From CAZYXO01 sp964651315 (GTDB lineage: Bacteria > Bacillota_I > Bacilli_A > RF39 > UBA660): DNA of 7,233 nt. Positions 1 to 5,995 of the stretch are shown piece by piece (position 1 is the stretch's first letter; the number at the start of each line of letters is the position of its first letter). The notes beneath the pieces are model-generated. The model did no database searches, was not told the DNA's origin, and saw nothing but the letters and a program-made list of their open reading frames with translations. Location of the stretch: assembly GCA_964651315.1 (NCBI GenBank), contig CAZYXO010000054.1, positions 1 to 7,233 of the forward strand. Reading direction: 5' to 3'. Made by a program: the position numbers and the translations under genes.

Positions 1-810
1 TCAGTTATGATTTCTTGTTTTAATCCTATAAGGAGAGAAATAGCAAAAATTACAATTGAAACATTAATTAAAGATGGAAGGATACATCCATCAAGAATTG
101 AAGAAGTATATGACAAAATATGCAAAGATATGAATACAAAAATTACCGAAATGGGTAATGCTGTGTTATATGAACTTGGAATTGGCAAAATGGATCCAGA
201 GTTAGTAAATTTAATAGGTAAATTACATTTTAGAACTAGTTATGGTCAAAATGCGTTGAAACATTCTAAGGAAGTAGCACATTTAACTGGCTTACTTGCT
301 AGTGAGTTAGGTGAAAACCAAGCGTTAGCAAAACGTGCTGGAATATTACATGATATAGGAAAGGCTATTGATTTTGAAATGGAAGGTAGTCATGTCGAAA
401 TAGGACAAGAACTTGCCAAAAAATATCATGAAGATAATGTTGTGATAAATGCAATAGCATCACATCATGGTGATACAGAAGCAACAAATATCATATCATT
501 CTTAGTAGAGGTAGCAGATACATTGTCCGCTGCCAGACCAGGAGCAAGAAATGACTCATTAGAAAATTATGTAAAAAGATTAGAACAATTAGAAGCAATA
601 GGTAACTCTTATGAAGGTGTTGAAAAAACATATGCAATGCAAGCAGGAAGAGAAGTTAGAGTTTTAGTAAAACCTGATGAAATAGATGATACACAAAGCT
701 TTAAAATTGCGAGAGAAATGAAAGAAAAAATTGAATCCGAAATGCAGTATCCAGGAACAATTAAAATCACAGTAATTAGAGAAACAAGAGCAATGGAAGA
801 AGCGAAATAA
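1..810 (+). CDS. rny: Ribonuclease Y, C-terminal part (5' end outside window)
   Basis: RNase Y is a membrane-anchored endoribonuclease that starts mRNA decay in many Bacillota. The reading frame is open from base 1, so the ATG at 7 is internal, not a start. About 269 residues are visible of a family length near 510-520. The missing part should hold the N-terminal membrane helix, the coiled coil and most of the KH RNA-binding domain. The window opens at the KH/HD junction (ISCFNPIRREIAK). The HD hydrolase domain follows: HSKEVAH (first His codon at 262), the LHDIGKA metal site (HD codons 349-354), HHGD at 463-474 and the distal Asp in VADTLSAARPGAR (517-519). The C-terminus ends in the family hallmark VIRETRAMEEAK. 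All metal-binding residues expected of an active HD domain appear present. A 38-nt gap without a terminator leads to the diguanylate cyclase gene, so read-through is likely. Identification is very secure from family signatures; the truncation is a window effect. Confidence 0.96.
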   Translation, partial: SVMISCFNPIRREIAKITIETLIKDGRIHPSRIEEVYDKICKDMNTKITEMGNAVLYELGIGKMDPELVNLIGKLHFRTSYGQNALKHSKEVAHLTGLLASELGENQALAKRAGILHDIGKAIDFEMEGSHVEIGQELAKKYHEDNVVINAIASHHGDTEATNIISFLVEVADTLSAARPGARNDSLENYVKRLEQLEAIGNSYEGVEKTYAMQAGREVRVLVKPDEIDDTQSFKIAREMKEKIESEMQYPGTIKITVIRETRAMEEAK

Positions 811-848
811 ATTTTATTTTGTGAATTAATGTGAAAGGATAAAATGCT

Positions 849-1622
849 ATGGACAAAAAAATGATAAAACAATATGAAAAACTAATTGTAGAAACATTAA
901 CAGATGATATATGTATAGTATTAGATGAAAAAGATAATATATTATATCAAAATAAAGATATTGATATAAAAGAATTAAAATATGATTCTGAAAAAGGATA
1001 TTATCATGATTTAATTAATGATAAATGGTATATAAAAAGAGCAAAAAAATTTTGTATTGATAATGAAAATGATATGGGATTTGAAAGAAACAAAGTATAT
1101 CAGTTTTGGAAATATTGTGATGTTGTAACATTTAAAAAACGTGAAGAAAAGTTACAAAAGGATGATAAGACAGGAGTTTTACGATATTCAACATTTAAAG
1201 AAAAATTAGAAATAGCTCACACATATAATCGTCATATTGTTTTAGCAATATTAGATATTGATCATTTTAAAGAAATTAATGATAAGTTTGGTCATGACTA
1301 TGGTGATAAAGTTTTAGTGGAATATGCCAAAGTTATGAAAAAATTATTGCGAAAATCAGATTTAGTAGGTAGATTTGGTGGAGATGAATTTATTATTGCG
1401 TTGACATCAACGACTATTGAAAAAGCAAAAATTATTTTAAATAAATTATCAAAAGAAATAAGTAAAATTAAAATTGATGGTAAACTTGCTAAATGCCAGT
1501 TTAGTATGGGTGTTTCTACTTATATTGAAGATACATTTGAAAATAATTTTAGTAGAGTTGATGAAGCATTATATTATAGTAAGAAAAACGGAAGAAATAA
1601 GATTACTTATTTGGAGAAATAA
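849..1622 (+). CDS. Diguanylate cyclase with N-terminal PAS-like domain (GGDEF)
   Basis: Predicted to make cyclic di-GMP from two GTP. Residues about 15-100 resemble a degenerate PAS sensor (ICIVLDEKDNILYQN at the start, VVTFKKREEKLQKDD at the exit linker). Residues about 105-255 form the GGDEF domain. The catalytic signature is intact (RFGGDEF, G177-F181), as are the Mg/GTP-binding DIDHFKEIND (D136, N144) and the closing ALYYSKKNGRNK. An RxxD inhibitory site (R168-K-S-D171) lies exactly five residues before GGDEF, so feedback inhibition by c-di-GMP is expected. There is no signal peptide, membrane helix or EAL domain, so it should be a cytosolic synthase. The start ATG has AAAGGA at 834-839, 9 nt upstream; an out-of-frame ATG at 844 is not used. 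It lies 38 nt after rny and 3 nt before pduL, so it is probably part of their operon. The PAS ligand is unknown. The GGDEF call is very secure; the PAS call is by resemblance only. Confidence 0.95.
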   Translation: MDKKMIKQYEKLIVETLTDDICIVLDEKDNILYQNKDIDIKELKYDSEKGYYHDLINDKWYIKRAKKFCIDNENDMGFERNKVYQFWKYCDVVTFKKREEKLQKDDKTGVLRYSTFKEKLEIAHTYNRHIVLAILDIDHFKEINDKFGHDYGDKVLVEYAKVMKKLLRKSDLVGRFGGDEFIIALTSTTIEKAKIILNKLSKEISKIKIDGKLAKCQFSMGVSTYIEDTFENNFSRVDEALYYSKKNGRNKITYLEK

Positions 1623-1625
1623 AAT

Positions 1626-2183
1626 ATGGAAGTAAAAGTTGGAATAAGTAATAGACATGTGCATTTAACAGAAGATGTTTATGCACTTTTGTTTGATTTG
1701 CCGCTAACAAAAAGAAATGATTTATTACAAGGTGAAGAGTTTGCTGCTAATGAAGTAGTTACAATAAAGTCAAACGATAGAAAAATTGAAAATGTTAGAA
1801 TTATTGGACCTTTAAGAAAATATAATCAAGTAGAAATTAGTAAAAGTGATTCCTACCTTTTAGGGTTAAATCCCCCAATTAGAAAAAGTGGAGATTTAGA
1901 AAATAGTGAAGATATTACTATTTGTACATCTAAAGGAGAAGTATATTTAAAAAGTTCTTGTATAATCGCTAATAGACATTTACATATAAATAGTGAAGAT
2001 GCAAAAAAATATAATATTGTAGATAATCAGAAAATACAAATGGAAATAACAACAGAAAAAAGCGGAACTATTGATGTTTATGCAAAAGTTATAGAAGGTG
2101 CAACACTGGAACTTCATTTAGATAGAGATGATGGAAATGCATTTTTGTTAAATAGTGGAGACACAGTAACGTGGAAAATTTAA
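1626..2183 (+). CDS. pduL: PduL-type phosphate acyl (propanoyl/acetyl) transferase
   Basis: PduL enzymes exchange acyl-CoA and phosphate to give an acyl-phosphate and CoA. With an acetate/propionate kinase this yields ATP by substrate-level phosphorylation. The two-lobed family pattern is complete over 185 residues: GISNRHVHL near the N-terminus (H11, H13), FAANE (E43), GPLRKYNQVE (R64), the second IIANRHLHI (H118, H120) and LELHLDRDDGNA (H164). These His residues are the zinc-site positions in the family. The protein begins directly with the catalytic fold and has no N-terminal encapsulation peptide, and no microcompartment shell gene is nearby. It is therefore probably a cytosolic, housekeeping fermentation enzyme replacing Pta; the acyl preference cannot be read from sequence. 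The Shine-Dalgarno GGAG at 1613-1616 lies inside the end of the cyclase gene, 3 nt separate the two ORFs, and the next gene overlaps its end, so translation is probably coupled. Confidence 0.93.
   Translation: MEVKVGISNRHVHLTEDVYALLFDLPLTKRNDLLQGEEFAANEVVTIKSNDRKIENVRIIGPLRKYNQVEISKSDSYLLGLNPPIRKSGDLENSEDITICTSKGEVYLKSSCIIANRHLHINSEDAKKYNIVDNQKIQMEITTEKSGTIDVYAKVIEGATLELHLDRDDGNAFLLNSGDTVTWKI
2157..2160 (+). promoter_or_regulatory. Ribosome binding site deciding the GTG start of dusB
   Basis: GGAG lies inside the 3' end of pduL, ten bases before GTG at 2171. It supports the non-ATG start and the 13-nt gene overlap; no ATG in the same frame fits the N-terminus of the family. Confidence 0.7.
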
Positions 2184-3157
2184 GTTTTAAAATTGGTAAT
2201 GTAGAAATAAAAAATCCTGTTGTTTTAGCACCAATGGCCGGACTTACAACAAGTGCATATCGAAAAATTGCAAAAGATATGGGTTGTGCTCTAGTATATA
2301 GCGAATTAATAAGTGATAAAGCAATAGTTTATAATAATGAAAAAACCTTAGATTTATTAAAATTTTCTAAATGTGAAAGACCAATTGCAATTCAATTATT
2401 CGGTAGTGAAATAGATAGTATGGTTAGTGCTGCTAAATATATTGAAGAAAATTTTAAACCAGATATAATTGATATTAATATGGGCTGTCCAGTTCCCAAA
2501 GTTGCTATAAAAAATAATGCTGGAAGTGCGTTAATGAAAAATCCCGAACATGTTTTTGAACTTGTAAAGAGCATAGTTGAGTCAGTAAAAGTTCCAGTTA
2601 CAGTAAAAATACGTAGTGGTTGGGACTCTTCTAGTATTAATGCTGTAGAAATTGCTCAAATTTGTGAGAGTGCTGGAGCAAGTGCAATTGCGGTTCATGC
2701 TAGAACAAGAAGTGATGGCTATAGTGGTAATGCTGATTGGAATATAATTAAAGATGTTGTTAAAAATGTTAATGTTCCGGTAATTGGCAATGGCGATATT
2801 AAAAGTGGCGATGATGCTTTAAAAATGATGGAAATGACAAAGTGTCAAGGCGTAATGATTGGTAGAGCAATACTTGGAAATCCCTGGCTTATAAAAGAAT
2901 GTGTTGATGTATTAAATAATAAAGATACAAATGAAATAATAAGCGTTAAAGAAAGAATTGAAATGTTAAAAAAACACTATCTTTTATTACTAGATGATTA
3001 TCCGGAAATAGTGGCAACATTACAAATGCGTACTCATGCTTTATATTATTTAAAATATTTACCAAATACTAAAGAAATAAAATTAAAAATTTGCCAAGCA
3101 AAGACAAAAGAAGAATTTTTGAATATTATAAATGATTATGAAAATAAAAAAGTGTAA
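2171..3157 (+). CDS. dusB: tRNA-dihydrouridine synthase (DusB-type)
   Basis: FMN-dependent enzyme that uses NADPH to reduce specific uridines in the tRNA D-loop to dihydrouridine. The TIM-barrel features run in order: LAPMAGLT (residues 19-26, FMN binding), DINMGCPVPK with the catalytic cysteine C106, VKIRSGW (K146), AVHARTR (H176), IGNGDI (205-210) and the phosphate-binding MIGRAILGNPWL (229-240). A helical C-terminal tRNA-binding region follows (about 260-325). The length of 328 residues is normal. Translation starts at GTG (2171), supported by GGAG at 2157-2160 ten bases upstream; the next in-frame Met (M22) lies inside the FMN motif and is too late. The first 13 nt overlap the end of pduL, which implies coupled translation. 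This is the last gene of its operon, and a terminator lies about 90 nt downstream. Dus identity is very secure; the B subgroup is chosen by overall resemblance to Bacillota DusB proteins. Confidence 0.94.
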   Translation: MENLSFKIGNVEIKNPVVLAPMAGLTTSAYRKIAKDMGCALVYSELISDKAIVYNNEKTLDLLKFSKCERPIAIQLFGSEIDSMVSAAKYIEENFKPDIIDINMGCPVPKVAIKNNAGSALMKNPEHVFELVKSIVESVKVPVTVKIRSGWDSSSINAVEIAQICESAGASAIAVHARTRSDGYSGNADWNIIKDVVKNVNVPVIGNGDIKSGDDALKMMEMTKCQGVMIGRAILGNPWLIKECVDVLNNKDTNEIISVKERIEMLKKHYLLLLDDYPEIVATLQMRTHALYYLKYLPNTKEIKLKICQAKTKEEFLNIINDYENKKV

Positions 3158-3171
3158 AAATTAATAAATCG

Positions 3172-3179
3172 AACATGTT
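3172..3179. repeat. Short palindrome AACATGTT after dusB
   Basis: A perfect 8-bp palindrome 14 nt downstream of the dusB stop. It does not match the Bacillota LexA box, which would need GAAC-N4-GTTC. Function unknown; it may be chance. Confidence 0.3.
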
Positions 3180-3211
3180 AAAAAATGTAAAAAAGTTAAA
3201 AAAACAAAAAA
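3180..3211. repeat. Phased A-tracts with an 11-bp direct repeat
   Basis: Four A-runs of 6-7 bases lie at 3180-3185, 3189-3194, 3198-3204 and 3206-3211, with centres about 9, 9.5 and 7.5 nt apart, close to one helical turn. The string AAAAAAGTTAA occurs at 3189-3199 and again at 3206-3216, 17 nt apart. Such arrays usually bend DNA. A role here (promoter architecture or protein docking) is an inference; the AT-rich background makes a chance origin possible. Confidence 0.4.
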
Positions 3212-3219
3212 GTTAATAA

Positions 3220-3237
3220 ATGTAAAATGATTTACAT
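3220..3237. promoter_or_regulatory. Inverted repeat resembling a Rex operator
   Basis: ATGTAAA-ATGA-TTTACAT is a perfect inverted repeat with 7-bp arms and a 4-bp spacer. Known Rex operators in Bacillota have the form WTGTGAA-N4-TTCACAW. This site has the same length and spacing and differs by one symmetric G-to-A change per half. It lies about 150 bp before the nrdD -10 box and just upstream of the dusB terminator, an unusual place for a simple repressor site. It could equally be a small hairpin in the dusB 3' UTR. Confidence 0.35.
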
Positions 3238-3245
3238 AACTAAAT

Positions 3246-3274
3246 GAAATAAGGAAATATCTTATTTCTTTTTA
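3246..3274 (+). terminator. Rho-independent terminator of the rny-dusB unit
   Basis: GAAATAAG (3246-3253) pairs perfectly with CTTATTTC (3261-3268), giving an 8-bp stem with a 7-nt loop, followed directly by TTTTT (3269-3273). The stem is AT-rich, as is common in such genomes. It sits 89 nt after the dusB stop and separates this unit from nrdD. Confidence 0.75.
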
Positions 3275-3304
3275 ATTGCTTGTAAAATAGTAATAAAAAT
3301 AAAA

Positions 3305-3319
3305 GTGATAAAAATTCAC
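3305..3319. promoter_or_regulatory. Imperfect inverted repeat with a Rex-like half-site
   Basis: GTGA (3305-3308) and TCAC (3316-3319) are inverted around 7 nt. The right arm, TTCACAA (3315-3321), is an exact half of the Rex consensus, but the left arm is poor and the spacing is one base too long. It lies between the dusB terminator and the nrdD promoter, where a redox regulator of an anaerobic enzyme would be reasonable. Weak candidate. Confidence 0.25.
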
Positions 3320-3363
3320 AAAAAAATAAAATGTAAAATTTCCAAAAACTTTAAAAAATAAGG

Positions 3364-3391
3364 TTTTAATTTTTTTTATTTGTGCTACAAT
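3364..3391 (+). promoter_or_regulatory. Extended -10 promoter of the nrdD unit
   Basis: TGC-TACAAT (3383-3391) is a good extended -10 element in a long T-rich tract. The matching -35 region (TTTTAA, 3364-3369, 16-bp spacing) is poor, which fits an extended -10 promoter. Transcription would start near 3398, about 23 nt before the nrdD ATG. AAGGAAG at 3405-3411 is the ribosome binding site. The whole gap 3158-3420 is non-coding; I see no RNA gene or riboswitch in it. Confidence 0.6.
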
Positions 3392-3420
3392 GAGTACATA
3401 AGAAAAGGAAGTGTAGGAAA

Positions 3421-5745
3421 ATGGCAAACAATATAGATGAAAGTTTATTAGAGAATATTAGTGTTATCAAAAGAAATGGCAGTAAAGTAGATTTTAATAC
3501 AACTAAGGTAGCACTTGCAATCAAAAAAGGTTTTGATAGTATTACTATTTTAAATGATGAAGGGGAAAAATTAAATAAATATAGTGAAAAAGATATTCAA
3601 AAAGTATATGTTTCTGTTATTAAAGCAATAATTAAAGAAACACAAGATCGTGAAAGAATTAAAATTGAAGAAATTCAAGATATTATTGAAGCAAAGTTAA
3701 AAAGTCTTGATTATAATGATGTTTATGAATCTTTTTCGGAATATCGTATTAGAAGAACGCAATCAAGAGAAATGTTTATGTATGATAAAAAAATCCATAA
3801 ATTTTTAAAAACTTTAGAGGGTTTAGGACTTAAAAGTTCTAGTGAAGATGATACAAAAAGAGAAAATGCTAATGTTGATGGAGATACAGCGATGGGTACG
3901 ATGTTACAATATGGTTCGACTGTATCAAAAGAATTTGCAAAATCATATTTAATGAAAAGGAAGTTTAGTGTTGCTCATGAAGAAGGAGATATTCACATTC
4001 ATGACTTAGATTTCTTACCAATGGGAACAACGACATGTACACAAATTGATTTAGATAAATTATTTAAAAATGGATTTTCAACTGGACATGGGCATTTAAG
4101 AGAACCACAAGATATTATGAGTTATTCGGCACTTGCAGCAATAGCAATTCAATCTAATCAAAATGACCAACATGGAGGACAAAGTATTCCAGCATTTGAT
4201 TTCTATTTAGCAAAAGGCGTATTAAAAACATTTAGAAAACATTTAAAAAATGTTATTAAAGATTATTTGGATTTTACTGAATTTAGTGAATTTATTAATG
4301 TTAATACTATTGTTAAAGATATCCAAAAATTAGATAGTATTGATGTAACAGTTGATTATTTTGAAAAATATTATAAAGACAAAGAAGGATTAAAAAGATT
4401 ATTTCAAATGTCAATTGATAAAGCCATGGAAAAAACTGATCGTACAACTTATCAAGCAATGGAAGCATTTATTCATAATTTAAATACAATGCATTCACGT
4501 GCTGGGGCTCAAGTTCCATTTTCATCAATTAACTTTGGAACAGATACATCAAGTGAAGGAAGATTAATAACAAAAAATTACTTATTAGCAGCAGAAGCAG
4601 GACTTGGTAATGGAGAAACACCGATATTTCCAATTTCAATATTCAAAGTAAAAGAAGGAGTTAATTATAACGAAACTGATCCTAACTATGATTTATTTAA
4701 ATTATCTTGTAAAGTATCAGCAAAAAGATTATTCCCAAATTGGTCATTCTTAGATTCATCATTTAATAAACCTATGTACAAAGAGGGAGACTTTAGAACT
4801 GAAGTTGGATATATGGGATGTCGTACTAGAGTACTTGCTAATGTAGCAGATCCAGATAAAGCAATTACACCAGGAAGAGGAAACTTATCATTTACTTCAA
4901 TAAATTTACCAAGACTCGGAATTAAGCATGGTATTTTAGGACCTCTTGCTAAAGAAAAAACTGATATGAAAGGTTTTTATGAAGAACTTGATGAATTAAT
5001 GGATTTAGTTCGTGATCAATTATTAGAAAGATTTGAAATTCAATGTAATCGTAAAGTTTATAATTTCCCATTCTTACTTGGTCAAGGTGTATGGATAGAC
5101 AGTGAAAAATTAAAAGGTGAAGACCGTTTAAGAAAAATATTAAAACATGGAACATTATCAATTGGATTTATCGGACTTGCTGAATGTTTAAAAGCCTTAA
5201 CAGGAAAGCATCATGGTGAAAGCGAAGAATCACAAAAATTAGGATTAGAAATAGTAAAACATATGCGTCAAAAATGTGATGAATATTGTGAAAAATATAA
5301 TTTGAATTTCACTTGTTTAGCAACACCAGCAGAAGGGTTATCCGGAAGATTTATTAATATTGATAAAGCAGTTTACGGAAAAATAAAAGGAGTAACAGAC
5401 AGAGAATATTATACAAATTCATTTCATGTACCAGTTTATTTTAACGTAACAATTGCTAATAAATTAAAATTAGAAGGTCCATATCATAAATATACAAATG
5501 CTGGACATATAAGTTATATTGAAATAGATGGTGATCCAAGTGATAATTTAGAAGGATTTTTACATATTGTTAAAATGATGAAAGAAAACGATTTAGGGTA
5601 TGGTGCAATAAACCATCCTGTTGATAGAGATCCAGTTTGTGGATATGTCGGAATTATTAAAGATGTATGTCCAAAATGTGGTAGAAGAGCATGTGAAGGT
5701 GTATCATTAGAAACACTTAAAAACTTAAATTGTAGTTGTGAATGA
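3421..5745 (+). CDS. nrdD: Anaerobic ribonucleoside-triphosphate reductase, large part, lacking the glycyl-radical loop
   Basis: Class III ribonucleotide reductase reduces NTPs to dNTPs without oxygen, using a glycyl radical made by the SAM activase NrdG. Residues about 13-106 form an ATP-cone (VIKRNGSKVDF at the start), which senses ATP/dATP. The barrel follows from about 150. C206 in TTTCTQID matches the T4 Cys79 region and C467 in GYMGCRTRV the T4 Cys290 region that carries the thiyl radical. HNLNTMHSRAGAQVPFSSINFGT (352-374) and the C-terminal HPVDRDPVCGY ... VCPKCGR (732-755) are also typical. The protein then ends in a cysteine-rich tail (C758, C771, C773; NCSCE) and a TGA stop. The RxxGY glycyl-radical loop and the RVKH end that should follow are absent. 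They are encoded by the separate ORF starting 16 nt later in another frame. The ORF has its own promoter and AAGGAAG Shine-Dalgarno. No nrdG is adjacent. Identity is very secure; alone, this subunit cannot hold the radical. Confidence 0.96.
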   Translation: MANNIDESLLENISVIKRNGSKVDFNTTKVALAIKKGFDSITILNDEGEKLNKYSEKDIQKVYVSVIKAIIKETQDRERIKIEEIQDIIEAKLKSLDYNDVYESFSEYRIRRTQSREMFMYDKKIHKFLKTLEGLGLKSSSEDDTKRENANVDGDTAMGTMLQYGSTVSKEFAKSYLMKRKFSVAHEEGDIHIHDLDFLPMGTTTCTQIDLDKLFKNGFSTGHGHLREPQDIMSYSALAAIAIQSNQNDQHGGQSIPAFDFYLAKGVLKTFRKHLKNVIKDYLDFTEFSEFINVNTIVKDIQKLDSIDVTVDYFEKYYKDKEGLKRLFQMSIDKAMEKTDRTTYQAMEAFIHNLNTMHSRAGAQVPFSSINFGTDTSSEGRLITKNYLLAAEAGLGNGETPIFPISIFKVKEGVNYNETDPNYDLFKLSCKVSAKRLFPNWSFLDSSFNKPMYKEGDFRTEVGYMGCRTRVLANVADPDKAITPGRGNLSFTSINLPRLGIKHGILGPLAKEKTDMKGFYEELDELMDLVRDQLLERFEIQCNRKVYNFPFLLGQGVWIDSEKLKGEDRLRKILKHGTLSIGFIGLAECLKALTGKHHGESEESQKLGLEIVKHMRQKCDEYCEKYNLNFTCLATPAEGLSGRFINIDKAVYGKIKGVTDREYYTNSFHVPVYFNVTIANKLKLEGPYHKYTNAGHISYIEIDGDPSDNLEGFLHIVKMMKENDLGYGAINHPVDRDPVCGYVGIIKDVCPKCGRRACEGVSLETLKNLNCSCE

Positions 5746-5751
5746 AAGGAG
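5745..5751 (+). promoter_or_regulatory. Shine-Dalgarno of the small glycyl-radical ORF, overlapping the nrdD stop
   Basis: AAAGGAG begins on the last base of the nrdD TGA codon and lies 10 nt before ATG at 5762. Its strength equals the best sites in this window. It argues that the small ORF is translated in its own right and coupled to NrdD termination. It also selects ATG 5762 over the in-frame GTG at 5738, which has no such site. Confidence 0.8.
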
Positions 5752-5761
5752 TAGAAAGAAA

Positions 5762-5932
5762 ATGAGTTTAGAAGATAATAAAACAGAAACACAAAATGTT
5801 CGTAAAAAAGGCGAAGGAGTAGGATTTGAAAGAATTCGTCGTATTACTGGTTATTTAGTTGGAACTGTTGATAGATTCAACAATGCTAAAAAAGCAGAAG
5901 AACATGATCGTGTAAAACACGGAGTTGCTTAA
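5762..5932 (+). CDS. Stand-alone NrdD C-terminal glycyl-radical domain (small subunit of split class III RNR)
   Basis: This 56-residue protein corresponds to the last 35 or so residues of ordinary NrdD proteins. FERIRRITGYLVG holds the RxxGY radical loop; G30 (codon 5849-5851) matches the radical glycine of E. coli NrdD (Gly681, in RVCGYLG). FN..K..E...RVKHG after it matches the family's extreme C-terminus. Residues 1-19 are a polar, charged leader absent from contiguous enzymes. The neighbouring NrdD ends just before this segment, so the two together make one complete enzyme. G30 should be the site NrdG activates, and it must insert into the NrdD barrel near C467. ATG 5762 is chosen because of AAAGGAG 10 nt upstream. 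A terminator follows at once. The alternative, a broken gene or sequencing frameshift, is less likely given the dedicated start, ribosome binding site and new leader. A GrcA/YfiD-like spare part is less likely, because the neighbouring NrdD has no radical loop of its own. Confidence 0.9.
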   Translation: MSLEDNKTETQNVRKKGEGVGFERIRRITGYLVGTVDRFNNAKKAEEHDRVKHGVA

Positions 5933-5938
5933 ATAAAT

Positions 5939-5963
5939 AAAAGGACATGAAAAATGTCTTTTT
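5939..5963 (+). terminator. Rho-independent terminator after the nrdD unit
   Basis: AAAAGGACAT (5939-5948) pairs with ATGTCTTTTT (5954-5963), ten pairs including one G-U, around the 5-nt loop GAAAA. The T-run is part of the 3' arm. It starts 6 nt after the stop of the small ORF, so nrdD and the small ORF form a closed two-gene unit. Confidence 0.8.
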
Positions 5964-5966
5964 AAA

Positions 5967-5995
5967 TTGCTATTTTTTAATTTTTTGTATATAAT
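5967..5995 (+). promoter_or_regulatory. Sigma-A-type promoter of the membrane Ig-like protein gene
   Basis: TTGCTA (5967-5972, 4 of 6 to TTGACA), 17-bp spacer, then a perfect TATAAT (5990-5995). It starts right after the nrdD terminator, so the downstream gene is transcribed independently. Transcription would begin near 6002, leaving a leader of about 23 nt that contains AAAAGGAG (6008-6015). Confidence 0.7.

Noticed and set aside
3381..3398. NrdR box over the nrdD -10 element
   Set aside because: CTACAATGAG matches only about 6 of the 10 core positions of the NrdR consensus, and the usual second box one to three helical turns away is absent.
3158..3420. Riboswitch or small RNA before nrdD
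   Set aside because: Apart from the terminator and short inverted repeats there is no G+C-containing structured core; the leader after the predicted start is only about 23 nt.
4949..5161. Minus-strand ORFs within nrdD, dusB, rny and the 5514-5792 and 5855-6070 regions
   Set aside because: They lie antisense to strongly conserved genes, have no plausible ribosome binding sites and encode Phe/Leu/Ile-rich low-complexity protein typical of shadows of AT-rich coding DNA.
5638..5649. VCGYVG near the end of the large NrdD chain as the glycyl-radical site
   Set aside because: It superficially resembles RVCGYLG, but it precedes CPKCGR, where the first zinc knuckle (CGFTGE in E. coli) belongs, and it lacks the RR before and the FN..K..RVKH after. 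The small ORF fits all of these.
5743..5754. TGA read as Trp (mollicute code 4)
   Set aside because: Read-through of the nrdD TGA would add only three codons before TAG, not the radical domain. No other gene shows in-frame TGA, and Trp is encoded by TGG throughout.
5738..5761. GTG at 5738 as start of the small ORF
   Set aside because: It would overlap the nrdD end and has no ribosome binding site; AAAGGAG is placed for ATG 5762, and the added residues (from translating the Shine-Dalgarno itself) are not family-like.
5726..5764. Programmed frameshift joining NrdD and the small ORF
   Set aside because: The small ORF is in the +1 frame, which is open only from 5729. There is no -1 slippery heptamer (TAAAAAC does not qualify) and no RF2-like CTTTGAC site. 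The Shine-Dalgarno with ATG at 5762 explains expression better.
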